From Peterkaempfera bronchialis (GTDB lineage Bacteria > Actinomycetota > Actinomycetes > Streptomycetales > Streptomycetaceae): DNA of 64,000 nt. The notes under the pieces were generated by a model. It did no database searches and was not told the DNA's origin. It saw only the letters and a list, made by a program, of their open reading frames with translations. Location of the stretch: assembly GCF_003258605.2 (NCBI RefSeq), contig NZ_CP031264.1, positions 4,650,001 to 4,714,000 on the forward strand. Direction: 5' to 3'. A program made the position numbers and the translations under genes. Below, piece by piece: positions 40,242-52,324 of the stretch; position 1 is the stretch's first letter, and every line of letters begins with the position of its first letter.

Positions 40242-40262
40242 GGGTCTGAGCCGGAGAGACCC
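40242..40262. terminator. Short hairpin between convergent genes
   Basis: GGGTCT and AGACCC (40242-40247, 40257-40262) enclose a 9-base loop between the response-regulator and glgB stops. Weak alone, but the only structure available there. Confidence 0.4.
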
Positions 40263-40272
40263 CGGCCCCCGC

Positions 40273-42717
40273 TCAGGCCGGGCGGAGCCAGATGGTGGCC
40301 AGCGGCGGCAGTACCAGTTCGGCGCTGAGCTCGCGGCCGTGCCTGCCCTCCGCCTCGGCCTTGACCGGGTCCGGGTTGCTGACCCCGCTGCCGCCGTAGA
40401 CCGCGGCGTCGGTGTTGAGCACCTCGGTCCAGAGGCCGTGCGATCCCGCCGGGGCGTGCGGCAGGCCCACCCGGTAGCCCTGCCGGACCACCGGGGAGAA
40501 GTTGCTGACCACCACCAGCGGGCGCCCGGCGGTGTCATAGCGGACGAAGGAGAAGACATTGTCCTCGGCCGCGCCGCCGTCCAGCCAGGAGAAGCCGTCC
40601 GGGCTGGCGTCCAGCTCCCACAGCGCGGGGGTCTCGCGGTAGGTCCGGTTGAGGGCGCGCACCAGCTTCTGCACGCCCCGGTGGTCCTCGCTGGCCGGCC
40701 AGTCCTTCTCCAGCACCCACCACTGCGGCCCGGTGTCATGGTCGAACTCGGCGCCCTGGGCGAACTCCTGGCCCATGAAGAGCAGTTGCTTGCCCGGGTG
40801 GGACCACATGAAGGCCAGATAGGCCCGCAGGTTGGCGCGCTGCTGCCACCAGTCACCGGGCATCTTGGAGACCAGCGACCCCTTGCCGTGCACCACCTCG
40901 TCGTGGGAGATCGGCAGGATGTAGTTCTCGGAGTACGCGTACACCATCGAGAAGGTCATCTCGTTGTGGTGGTACTTGCGGTGCACCGGGTCCTTGGACA
41001 TGTAGACCAGGGAGTCGTGCATCCAGCCCATGTTCCACTTCAGGCCGAAGCCGAGGCCGCCGATGCCGGTGGGGCCGACGACATGGGTGGGCCGGGTGAC
41101 GCCGTCCCAGGCGGTGGACTCCTCGGCGGAGGTCACCGCGCCGGGGCAGCGCCGGTAGACGGTGGCGTTCATCTCCTGGAGGAAGGAGACCGCGTCCAGG
41201 TTCTCCCGCCCGCCGTACCGGTTGGGCGTCCACTGGCCGTACTCACGCGAGTAGTCCAGGTAGAGCATGGAGGCCACCGCGTCCACCCGCAGCCCGTCCA
41301 CGTGGTACTCCTGGCACCAGAAGACCGCGTTGGCGACCAGGAAGTTGCGGACCTCGGTGCGGCCGTAGTCGAACTCCAGGGTGCCCCAGTCGGGGTGCTC
41401 GGCCCGCTGCGGGTCGGCCGGCTCGTACAGCGGCTCGCCGTCGAAGCGGGCCAGTGCGAAGTCGTCCTTGGGGAAGTGCGCTGGCACCCAGTCGACCAGC
41501 ACCCCGATCCCGGCCCGGTGCAGCGCGTCCACCAGGAACTTGAAGTCGTCCGGGGAGCCCAGCCGGGCCGTCGGCGCGTAGTAGTAGGAGACCTGGTAGC
41601 CCCAGGAGCCGCCGAAGGGGTGCTCCATCACCGGCAGGAACTCCACATGGGTGAAGCCCAGGTCGGAGACGTACGCGGGCAGCACCTCGGCGAGGTCCCG
41701 GTAGGAGAGGCCCGGCCGCCAGGACGGCAGGTGGACCTCGTAGACCGACATCGGCGCCCGGTGCTGCTGCGCCGCCTCCCGGGCCGCCATCCACTCCTGG
41801 TCGCCCCACTCATAGCTGGAGGTGTGCACCACCGAGGCGGTGTCGGGCGGGCACTCGGCGGCGCGGGCCAGCGGGTCGGCCTTCTGGATCAGCCGCCCGT
41901 CGCGGGTGCGGATCTCGTACTTGTAGCGGGTGCCCTCGGCCATCCCCGGTACGAACAGCTCCCAGACGCCCGAGGCGCCCAGCGAACGCATCGGGTAGCA
42001 GCAGCCGTTCCAGCCGTTGAAGTCGCCGACCAGCCGCACCCCCACCGCATTGGGGGCCCAGACGGCGAAGGAGGTACCGGTGACCGGCCCCAGCCCGGTG
42101 TCGTAGCTGCGCACATGGGAGCCCAGCGCCTGCCACAGCTGCTCGTGCCTGCCCTCGCGGATCAGATGCAGATCCACCTCGCCGAGCGTGGGCAGGAAGC
42201 GGTAGCCGTCGTCCTGGACGTACTCCACCCCGGCGTAGGTGATCAGCAGCCGGTAGTCGGGGACCAGTTCCACCGGCAGCAGCCCGGTGAAGAGGCCGTC
42301 CCGCTGGTGGACCAGCTCCGCGCGGCCGATCGGCGTCTCCACCACCACCCGCTCGGCCATCGGCCGCAGCGCCCGCACCGCGACCCCGCCCGGCACCGGG
42401 TGCGCTCCCAGCAGGCCGTGCGGGTCGTGGTGGGCGCCCGCCACCAGCCGGTCGATCTCCCCGGGGGCCAGTGGCGCCTCCGGCAGCCGGATGGGCTCCG
42501 ACCCCGCCTTCCCCGCACCCCCGGCGGACGCCCCGGCGCTCGGGGGCCGCGTGTCGGCGGTCGTGGCGGCGGCCTCCGGCGCACCGGCCGGCGTCGGCCC
42601 GGCGGCAGCCGCCGCCGCTCCGGTGGGCGCGGACTCCGTATCGGGGCGCGGCGCCACCACGGACGGCTGCTGCCGCTGGAGCTGCGAAGTCGGGCGGGTC
42701 GGGTCGGGCGCGGTCAC
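40273..42717 (-). CDS. glgB: 1,4-alpha-glucan branching enzyme
   Basis: The 814-aa GH13 enzyme adds alpha-1,6 branches to the linear maltosyl chains made by GlgE. Residues about 1-85 are a Pro/Ala/Ser-rich leader longer than usual. Then come N1/N2 carbohydrate-binding domains, the barrel with nucleophile Asp in [11 protein letters not shown], acid Glu in TSAEESTAW and the [14 protein letters not shown] motif, and a C-terminal beta domain. The GTG has GAGGAGG eight bases upstream. It is the last gene of the glgE-treS-pep2-glgB set on the minus strand. A 17-bp duplication lies between it and pep2. Confidence 0.96.
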   Translation of the reverse strand: MTAPDPTRPTSQLQRQQPSVVAPRPDTESAPTGAAAAAAGPTPAGAPEAAATTADTRPPSAGASAGGAGKAGSEPIRLPEAPLAPGEIDRLVAGAHHDPHGLLGAHPVPGGVAVRALRPMAERVVVETPIGRAELVHQRDGLFTGLLPVELVPDYRLLITYAGVEYVQDDGYRFLPTLGEVDLHLIREGRHEQLWQALGSHVRSYDTGLGPVTGTSFAVWAPNAVGVRLVGDFNGWNGCCYPMRSLGASGVWELFVPGMAEGTRYKYEIRTRDGRLIQKADPLARAAECPPDTASVVHTSSYEWGDQEWMAAREAAQQHRAPMSVYEVHLPSWRPGLSYRDLAEVLPAYVSDLGFTHVEFLPVMEHPFGGSWGYQVSYYYAPTARLGSPDDFKFLVDALHRAGIGVLVDWVPAHFPKDDFALARFDGEPLYEPADPQRAEHPDWGTLEFDYGRTEVRNFLVANAVFWCQEYHVDGLRVDAVASMLYLDYSREYGQWTPNRYGGRENLDAVSFLQEMNATVYRRCPGAVTSAEESTAWDGVTRPTHVVGPTGIGGLGFGLKWNMGWMHDSLVYMSKDPVHRKYHHNEMTFSMVYAYSENYILPISHDEVVHGKGSLVSKMPGDWWQQRANLRAYLAFMWSHPGKQLLFMGQEFAQGAEFDHDTGPQWWVLEKDWPASEDHRGVQKLVRALNRTYRETPALWELDASPDGFSWLDGGAAEDNVFSFVRYDTAGRPLVVVSNFSPVVRQGYRVGLPHAPAGSHGLWTEVLNTDAAVYGGSGVSNPDPVKAEAEGRHGRELSAELVLPPLATIWLRPA

Positions 42718-42774
42718 GGCCGATGCCTCCTCGGGCGGGTCTGTGTCGCAGGGATCTCGGATGTCAGGGGGTCT

Positions 42775-42808
42775 GGGGTGTCAGGGAATCTGGGGTGTCA
42801 GGGAATCT
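42775..42808. repeat. 17-bp tandem duplication between pep2 and glgB
   Basis: ggggtgtcagggaatct occurs twice exactly (42775-42791, 42792-42808), with related tcaggg fragments on both sides (42755-42818). It is untranslated sequence between two cotranscribed genes. Confidence 0.85.
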
Positions 42809-42855
42809 CGGGTCAGGGCTTGGCTGAGCGGTCGGTTGTACCGGGACGGCCCGGG

Positions 42856-44430
42856 TCACACCTGGCCGGTGCCGGCAGCGAGTCGGCGCACGGCGGACAT
42901 CGGGATCGGCAGCCAGTCGGGCCGGTGCCGGGCCTCGTAGACCACCTCGTACACCGCCTTGTCGATCTCGAAGGCCCGCATCAGCGCCGGGTCGGTACGC
43001 GGGTCCTCGCCGCCGCCCGCCGCGTACCCGGCGCAGTACGCCGCCCGGTTGCGGACCGCCCAGGCGGTCGCCAGCCGGGCCAGGTGGTCCCGGTCGGCCG
43101 ACTGCCGGCCGCCGCCGCGCGGGTCGGGCACGGTGGCGGGCTGCTCGGCGAGCAGATGGGCGGCCGCGTAGTCGAAGGAGCGCAGCATCGCCGCCACATC
43201 CCGGATGGCGGGCTGGAGCCGCCGCCGCTCGGCCAGCGGCTTGGCGGGCTCGCCTTCGAAGTCCAGCAGCACCCAGCCGTCGGCGGTGCGCATCGACTGG
43301 CCCAGGTGCAGATCGCCGTGGATGCGCTGGATGCGTACCGGCCGCTCGTCGCGGGCCGGGTCGGCCAGCGCCCGGAAGGCGTCCTGGAGGGCCGGGCGGT
43401 ACGGCAGCAGGTCGGGCACGGCCACGGTGGCGGCGTCCAGCCGGCGGGCCATGCCGGCCGCCAGCTGGTCGGTCTGCGCCCGGTCCAGGGCGCCGACCGG
43501 CAGCGTACGGCCCAGCGCCAGGTGGACCTCGGCCGTGGCCCGGCCCAGCAGGAACGACTCTGCGGAGAAGTTGCCGCTGATGTGGTCGGCGGGCCGCCCG
43601 TCCCGGCCGCTGGACCACTCCGGCTCGGAGCAGAGCCGCTGCACATGCTCCAGCGCCAGCTCCCATCCGTCGGCGGCGCCTGCCAGGAACTGCTGGAGCA
43701 GGCCCAGGGTGGCCGGGTCGGACTCGCCGCTGCCCGCCAGCCGGGTCTCGAACCAGGCGGCCGGCCTCGGGATGCGGGTGGAACCGGCCCGGGCCAGGGC
43801 CAGCGACAGCTCCAGGTCCGGGTTGACCCCGGGGCTCACCCGCCGGAAGAGCTTGAGAATCAGGGAGTCGCCGTAGACCAGCGAGGTGTTGCTCTGCTCG
43901 GCGGTCACCGCCCGGCCGACCAGCCCGCCGGGGATCTGCGCGCCGGGCAGCCGGCGGAAGGCCAGCGGGCCCACCTCGCCGGGCTCGGCGAACCGGGTGA
44001 GCAGCCAGCGGGTGAGGTCGGTGTCATGGGCCGCGTCATAGACCACGGTGCCGTCGTAGGGGCCGCCGGACAGCCTCCCGATGGCGGCCCGGCCGAGCCT
44101 GCCCGGCAGGTCGGCGCGGGCGGCCAGCAGCAGCTGGTAGACATCGGCGGTGGACTGGTCGTCGCCGCCGGTGCGCTGCTCGACCCGGAGCAGCAGATGG
44201 ATCAGGGCGGGGTCGCCCTCCAGCAGGGGGGTGGCGGCAAGCGGCGTGATCCCGGTCACCGGCCGCCCCTTCCCGGCGAACCAGCGCTGGCCGGGCAGCC
44301 AGGAGTGCAGCAGCGGGAGTGCCGCGCCGATCAGGGCGTCGGTGCCGGCCTGGGTACCGGCGCGGGCCGCGGTGCCGCTGCGCGGTCCGCTGTTGACGGT
44401 GGCTCGTCGAGACCGGGAGGTGTCCGACAT
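42856..44430 (-). CDS. pep2: Maltokinase (Pep2/Mak)
   Basis: The 524-aa kinase makes alpha-maltose-1-phosphate from maltose and ATP, supplying GlgE. It has the aminoglycoside-phosphotransferase-like fold: HGDLHLGQ carries the catalytic Asp and VLLDFEGEP the metal-binding Asp. LPGQRWFAGKGRPV near the start is typical of the cap domain. The ATG at 44430 has AAAGGGAG upstream; the longer frame adds 38 unlike residues. The gap to treS (44431-44702) is 272 bp and GC-rich without clear structure, so pep2-glgB may have its own promoter. Confidence 0.94.
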   Translation of the reverse strand: MSDTSRSRRATVNSGPRSGTAARAGTQAGTDALIGAALPLLHSWLPGQRWFAGKGRPVTGITPLAATPLLEGDPALIHLLLRVEQRTGGDDQSTADVYQLLLAARADLPGRLGRAAIGRLSGGPYDGTVVYDAAHDTDLTRWLLTRFAEPGEVGPLAFRRLPGAQIPGGLVGRAVTAEQSNTSLVYGDSLILKLFRRVSPGVNPDLELSLALARAGSTRIPRPAAWFETRLAGSGESDPATLGLLQQFLAGAADGWELALEHVQRLCSEPEWSSGRDGRPADHISGNFSAESFLLGRATAEVHLALGRTLPVGALDRAQTDQLAAGMARRLDAATVAVPDLLPYRPALQDAFRALADPARDERPVRIQRIHGDLHLGQSMRTADGWVLLDFEGEPAKPLAERRRLQPAIRDVAAMLRSFDYAAAHLLAEQPATVPDPRGGGRQSADRDHLARLATAWAVRNRAAYCAGYAAGGGEDPRTDPALMRAFEIDKAVYEVVYEARHRPDWLPIPMSAVRRLAAGTGQV

Positions 44431-44702
44431 GACTCCCTTTCCCCGGATGACACGGTTTGCCCGGCTCGGGTGGGTTGGCCGGATTTGCCAGTCTTCCGGA
44501 TTTCGGCGGCGCGGCGGCTCCGGCACGCGGTCAAGGGACCGCATGTCACGCCATGGGCGGTGTGTGGGTTCTCTTGTGGTCTCCGTACGTGGTGCTACGT
44601 GGTGAAACGGGTGCTGCGTGGTGGTACGAGGTGCCGATCCCCCTTCCCGGAGCGGCCGACGAGGCCGCCCCGGGAAGGGGGTGAGCCGGGTTCCCCGGAG
44701 GG

Positions 44703-46402
<1,700 letters not shown>

Positions 46403-46406
<4 letters not shown>

Positions 46407-48826
46407 TCTGCGGTCCTCCGAACCGTGAGGATGTGCGCCGGCTGCTGGGACGGGTCGAGCCGGACGTAGTTGTGCTGACCCCAGCGGTAAGTGGCACCGG
46501 TGAGCTCGTCGCGCACCGTCAGGTGGTCGTGCCACTCCAGCCCGAGAGCGGGCAGGTCGAGGGAGACGGTGGCCTCCTGGGGGTGATGGGGGTCGAGGTT
46601 GACCACCACCAGGACGGCGTCGTCAGGGTCGGCGGCGGCATCGGGGCCGACGCCGCCGCCCGGGATGTGCTTGGAGTAGACCAGCAGCGCATCGCTGTCC
46701 GCGTGGTGGAAGCGGAGGTTGCGCAGCTCGCGCAGCGCCGGGTGGTGCCGGCGGGTCCGGTTGAGCGTGGTGATCAGCGGGGCCAGGGAGCGGCCCGCCG
46801 CCTCCGCCGCAGCCCAGTCGCGCGGCCGCAGCTGGTACTTCTCGGAGTCCAGGTACTCCTCCGAGCCCGGCCGGACAGGCGTCCCCTCGTACAGCTCATA
46901 GCCCGCGTACATCCCCCAGGCGGGGGACAGGGTGGCGGCCAGCACGGCGCGCAGCGCAAAGGCGGGCGGGCCGCCGTGCTGGAGCGCGGCATGCAGGATG
47001 TCGGGGGTGTTGACGAAGAAGTTGGGGCGCATATACGCGGCCGCCTCGCCGCTGAGCTCGGTGAGGTACTCGGTCAGTTCCTGCTTGCCGGTGCGCCAGG
47101 TGAAGTAGGTGTACGACTGGTGGAAGCCGACCTTGCCCAGGGTGTGCATCATCGCCGGGCGGGTGAACGCCTCGGCCAGGAAGAGCACATCGGGGTCGGT
47201 GCGGGCGATGTCGCCGAGCACCCGCTCCCAGAAGACCACCGGCTTGGTGTGCGGGTTGTCCACCCGGAAGATCCGCACCCCGTGGTCCATCCAGAAGTGC
47301 AGCACCCGCAGCGTCTCGCGGACCAGCCCGTCGAAGTCCCGGTCGAAGTCCAGGGGGTAGATGTCCTGGTACTTCTTCGGCGGGTTCTCCGCATAGGCGA
47401 TGGAGCCGTCGGCGCGGTGCCGGAACCACTCCGGGTGCTTGTTGACCCAGGGGTGGTCCGGGGAGCACTGGAGCGCGAAGTCCAGGGCCACCTCCAGGTC
47501 CAGCTCGCGGGCGCGGGCCACAAAGGCGTCGAAGTCGTCGATGGTGCCCAGGTCCGGGTGGATCGCGTCATGGCCGCCCTCGGGGGAGCCGATCGCCCAC
47601 GGCGAGCCGACATCGTGCGGGCCCGCCGCCAGCGAGTTGTTGGGGCCCTTGCGGTAGGCCCGGCCGATGGGGTGGATCGGCGGCAGGTACACCACGTCGA
47701 AGCCCATCCCGGCGACGGCCGGCAGCCGCTCGGCGGCGGTGCGCAGGGTGCCGCTGCGCGGCGGCTCCAGCCCGGCCGGGTCGACCACCGCGCCCTCCGA
47801 GCGGGGGAAGAACTCGTACCAGGAGCCGAACAGCGCCCGCTCCCGGTCCACCTGGAGCGGCAGCGGCCGGGAGGCCGTCACCAGCTCGCGCAGCGGATGG
47901 CGGTCCAGTACCCGGGTGACCTCGGCGGAGACCGCGGCCGCCAGCCGGGTCATCGGCGGCAGGGCGGAGTCGCGCAGCGCCTCGACGGCGGCCAGCACCG
48001 CCGCCCGGCCGCCCTGCTCGGGTACGCCGGTGGCTGCGCGTTCCAGCAGTTGGGCGCCCTCCTCCAGTACCAGGGCGGTGTCCAGTTCGGCGGGGACCTT
48101 GATCCTGGCGTGGTGGCGCCAGGTCTCCACCGGGTCGCTCCACGCCTCCACCGTGTACGTCCAGAGCCCGGGGCCGGTGGGGGTGACCTCGGCGCCCCAC
48201 CGGTCGGTGCCCGGGGACAGCTCCCGCATCGGCGTCCATGGACCGGGCTGCCCGGCGGGGTCGCGCAGCACCACATTGGCGTTGACCGCGTCGTGGCCCT
48301 CCCGGAAGACGGTCGCCGTCACCGGGAAGGTCTCCCCGACCACGGCCTTGGCCGGCCGCCGGCCGCAGTCGACCAGGGGGCGGACGTCCAGCACCGGGAT
48401 GCGGCCGACCAGGGTCCCGCTCTCCGCCGCTGCCGCCGGGGGGGTTGTTGGGGCGGTCTTCCGGGCGGCTGTCTTCTTGGCCGGAGCCTTCGTCGCCGTC
48501 TTCTTGGCCGGAGCCTTCTTCGCCACTGCCTTCTTCGCCGGGGCCTTCTTGGCGGCCTTCTTCGCCGTCGCCTTACGGACCGTCGACTGCTCGGCGTGCT
48601 CGGCGTGCTCGGCTCGCTCGGCGTGCCCGACGTGCTCGGCGGCGGGCCTGGCCACGGCTTCGGCGGCGGCTCCGGCGGTCGGCGTCTGCTGCGTCGGCAC
48701 CGGAGCGGGGGAGTCGGCCGTCAGGGCCGCCCGGGTCGGTTCGGCCTGCGGCGCCCGTCCGGTGACCCGGCCGGGGGCGCCCGGCGGTGTCGTCGGGTTG
48801 GACGGTGTCCGCTTCTCGTCGTGCAT
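46403..48826 (-). CDS. glgE: GlgE maltosyltransferase with an H1-like N-terminal tail
   Basis: The 807-aa GH13 enzyme extends alpha-1,4-glucan using maltose-1-phosphate. The catalytic set is intact: Asp523 ([10 protein letters not shown]), Glu552 (LAEAFTRP) and Asp609 (VNTPDIL), each exactly 129 above the S. coelicolor numbering 394/423/480. The extra 129 N-terminal residues are notable: an Ala/Pro/Thr region, a His/Glu/Ala run ([16 protein letters not shown]), then a Lys/Ala/Pro tract at 84-124 made of KKAPAKK-type units, like histone H1 tails. The ATG has AGGAG seven bases upstream, so the tail is very probably translated. Confidence 0.95.
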
Positions 48827-49051
48827 GGCGAAGCTCCTGCCCGCGATCGGCGGCAGCTCCCACCTGGATGCCCACCACGTCCGGAACTGGGCGGCGAGCC
48901 CGGGGGAGTACCGGGAGGACTGATGTCGGGACGACGGACCGGGTCCAGTTGCGGTCCCGGAGAGCCTTCCCCCGCCTTCCCGTCCGGCAACCTGTCGGCA
49001 GCCGGGCCACCGGCGGCACGCCCTTGAGAGGGTCCGGGCGCACTCCGGCAC

Positions 49052-49070
49052 GCGCCTCGATCGGAGGCGC
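49052..49070. promoter_or_regulatory. Inverted repeat in the glgE/glgP gap
   Basis: GCGCCTC-GATCG-GAGGCGC has perfect 7-bp arms. It may be a shared operator controlling glucan synthesis against degradation; the regulator is unknown. Confidence 0.35.
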
Positions 49071-49511
49071 CTCGACAGCCGTCCCGGAGGGTGGTCCGGA
49101 CGAGCAGTCGCACCCGACTCGACAACGAGCGCGCACAGGACGAGGACACGCGGACATCAGCCACCGGTGATCATGTCGACGCGGAAGCGGATACAGGCGG
49201 GAAGGAGGGAAATCCGGGCAGGACCCGCACCGGAGCGACACCCTGGCCGCACCTGTGCGAGGAGCCCTCGCCCCGCACGCATCCTCGCACCGGGGTCCGC
49301 CGCCACGCAGCAGTTTGGTCCTGTCTGCGGCGTGTCTCGGTCACCGTCGGACGCCCCCCGGGCGACCCCGCACGCCGGGCGCGTGAGCCGCCGACCGCCG
49401 TGCGCCCCCTGCGCCGCCGCATGCGGCCGTACGCGCCCGGCGTGACCTCCCCGCTGGGCCGAACGGCCCTCGGAGGCCGAGTTGACGCTGCTTCTGCGGC
49501 ACCCCCGAGGT

Positions 49512-49517
49512 TAGGCT
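49512..49517 (+). promoter_or_regulatory. -10 element of a probable leaderless glgP start
   Basis: TAGGCT ends seven bases before the GTG at 49525. The only purine-rich run upstream, GAGG, is too far to be a good ribosome site. Confidence 0.4.
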
Positions 49518-49524
49518 TCGCCGA

Positions 49525-52227
49525 GTGAAGGCAATCCGCAGATTCACAGTCCGCACCGTCCTGCCCGAGCAACTCCAACCGCTGCACGAGCTCGCCCTCA
49601 ACCTGCGGTGGTCCTGGCACCCGGAGACCCGGGAGCTCTTCCGCTCCGTCGACCCGGAGGTCTGGGAGTCCACCGGAAAGGACCCGGTACGCCTCCTCGG
49701 CGAGGTCCCCGCGGCCCGGCTGGCAGCCCTCGCAGCCGACCGGCGCTTCCTGCGCCGCCTCCACGACACCGCCGACGAACTCCAGGACTACCTCACCGGC
49801 CCCCGCTGGTACCAGTCCGCCCTGACCGGTGACGACGGTGAGCCGCTGCCCGCCGGTATCGCCTACTTCTCCCCCGAGTACGGGATCGCCGCCGCCCTGC
49901 CGCAGTACTCCGGCGGCCTCGGCATCCTGGCAGGCGACCACCTCAAGGCCGCCAGCGACCTCGGCGTGCCCATCATCGGGGTCGGCCTCTTCTACCGGCA
50001 CGGCTACTTCCGCCAGTCCCTCTCCCGGGACGGCTGGCAGCAGGAGCGCTACCCCCTGCTCGACCCCAACGAACTCGCCGTCAGCCTGCTCCGCGAGACC
50101 GACGGCAGCCCCTGCCTGGTCGTCCTCCACCTCCCCGGCGGCCGGCGGCTGCACGCCCACATCTGGAAGGCCCAGGTGGGCCGGGTCCCGCTGCTGCTCC
50201 TCGACTCCGACATCGAGGAGAACTCCGCCGCCGAGCGCGATGTCACCGACCGCCTCTACGGCGGCGGCAGCGAGCACCGGCTGCTCCAGGAGATGCTGCT
50301 CGGCATCGGCGGAGTCCGCGCCGTACGCACCTTCTGCCGCCTCACCGGCCACCCCGACCCCGAGGTCTTCCACACCAACGAGGGCCACGCCGGCTTCCTC
50401 GGCGTGGAGCGCATCCGCGAGCTGACCGGCGGCCCCGGCCTCGACTTCGCCGCCGCCCTGGAGGCGGTACGGGCCGGCACCGTCTTCACCACCCACACCC
50501 CCGTCCCGGCCGGGATCGACCGGTTCGACCGCGACCTGGTCACCCGCCACTTCAGCGGGGACGCCGCACTCACCGGCGTCCCCGTCGAGCAGGTGCTCGC
50601 GCTCGGCGCGGAGACCTGGGAGGGCGGCGACCCCCGCCTCTTCAACATGGCGGCCATGGGACTGCGCCTGGCCCAGCGCGCCAACGGGGTCTCCACCCTG
50701 CACGGCGAGGTCAGCCGCTCCATGTTCAACGGCCTCTGGCCCGGCTTCGACGCCGCCGAGGTCCCCATCACCTCCATCACCAACGGCGTCCACGCCCCCA
50801 CCTGGATCGACCCCGCCGTCGTCCGGCTGGGCGCCCGCGAGATCGGCGCCCAGCACGCCGAGAGCGCCATGATGGTCGGCGAGGCCCGGCACTGGCACGG
50901 CGTCCAGTCCATCGCCGACGCCGACATCTGGGAGCTGCGCCGGGCGCTCCGCGCCCAGCTGGTCGACGAGGCCCGCCGCCGACTGCGCGCCTCCTGGCGG
51001 CAGCGCGGCGCCGGAGACGCCGAACTCGGCTGGACCGGCTCGGTGCTCGACCCCGACATCCTCACCATCGGCTTCGCCCGCCGGGTGCCCTCGTACAAGC
51101 GGCTCACCCTGATGCTGCGCGACCCCGACCGGCTGCGCCGCCTGCTGCTGCACCCCGAGCGGCCGGTGCAGATCGTCATCGCCGGCAAGGCCCACCCGGC
51201 CGACGACGGCGGCAAGCGGCTCATCCAGGAGATGGTGCGCTTCTCCGACGACCCGGCGGTGCGGCACCGCATCGTCTTCCTGCCCGACTACGACATGGCC
51301 ATGGCCCAGCACCTCTACCCGGGGTGCGACGTCTGGCTGAACAACCCGCTGCGCCCGCTGGAGGCGTGCGGCACCTCGGGGATGAAGGCAGCGCTCAACG
51401 GCTGCCTCAACCTGTCGGTGCTCGACGGCTGGTGGGACGAGTGGTTCGACGGCTCCAACGGCTGGGCGATCCCCACCGCCGAGGGGACCGGGGTCGGCGG
51501 CACGGTGCAGGGCGCCGGGATGACCGGCGGCCAGGGCATCGACGACGAGCGGCGCGACGACCTGGAGGCCGCCGCCCTGTACGACCTGATCGAGCACCAG
51601 GTGGCCGCCCGCTTCTACGACCGGGGGTCCGGCGGCCTTCCGTACCGCTGGATCGAGATGGTCCGCCACACCCTGGTCCACCTCGGGCCCAAGGTGCTCG
51701 CCGGACGGATGGTCCGCGAGTACGTCGAACGGCTCTATGCGCCGGCCGCTGCGGCGCAGCGGCGGCTGGCCGGGCCGGTGCCGGACGGCACGCCGTACTC
51801 CGGCGCCCGTGGGCTCGCCGAGTGGAAGGCCCGGGTGCGGGCCGCCTGGCCGGGGGTCCGGGTGGAGCATGTGGAGGCCGGCGGTCCGGCCGACGCCCCC
51901 GAGCTGGGCTCCACGCTCGCCCTCCGGGTGCAGGTGGCGCTGGGCGCGCTGGAGCCGTCCGACGTGGATGTCCAGGTGGTGGCCGGCCGGGTGGACGACA
52001 GCGACCGGATCACCGATGCGAGCACGGTCTCGCTGAAGCCGTCCGGCCGCCCCGACCTCGACGGCCGCTGGCTGTACGAGGGCCCGCTGGAGCTCAGCCG
52101 CACCGGCCCCTTCGGGTACACGGTCCGGGTGCTGCCGGCCCACCCGATGCTGGCCGCCACCGCCGAACTCGGCCTGATCGCGGTCCCGCCGGAGTCCGCC
52201 GGGATGGACGCCGGACTGCTGCGCTGA
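49525..52227 (+). CDS. glgP: Alpha-glucan (maltodextrin) phosphorylase
   Basis: The 900-aa GT35 enzyme releases glucose-1-phosphate from glucan ends. The N-terminal DUF3417-type segment (LHELALNLRWSWHPETRELFRSVDPEVW) is typical of this actinobacterial subtype. The catalytic core holds EYGIAAALPQYSGGLGILAGDHLKAASDLG and the PLP-lysine loop CGTSGMKAALNG. The GTG gives the family start KAIRRFTVRT. It is divergent from the glgE operon, so the window holds both building and degrading arms. Confidence 0.95.
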   Translation: MKAIRRFTVRTVLPEQLQPLHELALNLRWSWHPETRELFRSVDPEVWESTGKDPVRLLGEVPAARLAALAADRRFLRRLHDTADELQDYLTGPRWYQSALTGDDGEPLPAGIAYFSPEYGIAAALPQYSGGLGILAGDHLKAASDLGVPIIGVGLFYRHGYFRQSLSRDGWQQERYPLLDPNELAVSLLRETDGSPCLVVLHLPGGRRLHAHIWKAQVGRVPLLLLDSDIEENSAAERDVTDRLYGGGSEHRLLQEMLLGIGGVRAVRTFCRLTGHPDPEVFHTNEGHAGFLGVERIRELTGGPGLDFAAALEAVRAGTVFTTHTPVPAGIDRFDRDLVTRHFSGDAALTGVPVEQVLALGAETWEGGDPRLFNMAAMGLRLAQRANGVSTLHGEVSRSMFNGLWPGFDAAEVPITSITNGVHAPTWIDPAVVRLGAREIGAQHAESAMMVGEARHWHGVQSIADADIWELRRALRAQLVDEARRRLRASWRQRGAGDAELGWTGSVLDPDILTIGFARRVPSYKRLTLMLRDPDRLRRLLLHPERPVQIVIAGKAHPADDGGKRLIQEMVRFSDDPAVRHRIVFLPDYDMAMAQHLYPGCDVWLNNPLRPLEACGTSGMKAALNGCLNLSVLDGWWDEWFDGSNGWAIPTAEGTGVGGTVQGAGMTGGQGIDDERRDDLEAAALYDLIEHQVAARFYDRGSGGLPYRWIEMVRHTLVHLGPKVLAGRMVREYVERLYAPAAAAQRRLAGPVPDGTPYSGARGLAEWKARVRAAWPGVRVEHVEAGGPADAPELGSTLALRVQVALGALEPSDVDVQVVAGRVDDSDRITDASTVSLKPSGRPDLDGRWLYEGPLELSRTGPFGYTVRVLPAHPMLAATAELGLIAVPPESAGMDAGLLR

Positions 52228-52250
52228 CACCCCGCCGACACCCGTCGGCC

Positions 52251-52282
52251 GACGCCCCCCACCCACCCGGGTGAGGGGCGTC
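52251..52282. terminator. Terminator between glgP and the ABC exporter
   Basis: GACGCCCC-CACCC and GGGTG-GGGGCGTC pair over 13 bases with one C-A mismatch and a 4-base loop, between convergent genes. Confidence 0.7.
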
Positions 52283-52324
52283 GCCGCTGGCCGCTGCCCG
52301 CTGCCCGCCGACCGGGACCGTCGC

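Larger units (their letters stand above)
48827..49524. other. 698-bp divergent gap between glgE and glgP
   Basis: No credible gene is seen. GCGCCTC-GATCG-GAGGCGC (49052-49070) is a perfect 7-bp inverted repeat near the middle. TTGACG at 49482-49487 and TAGGCT at 49512-49517 lie close to the glgP start, but they are too far apart (24 bases) for one standard promoter. The gap must carry the promoters of both glucan synthesis and breakdown genes. Confidence 0.5.

Noticed and set aside
42775-42808. CRISPR-like or mobile-element origin for short tandem repeats
   Set aside because: The repeats are 9-17 bp, directly adjacent, without spacers, terminal inverted repeats or transposase genes. They look like replication slippage products.
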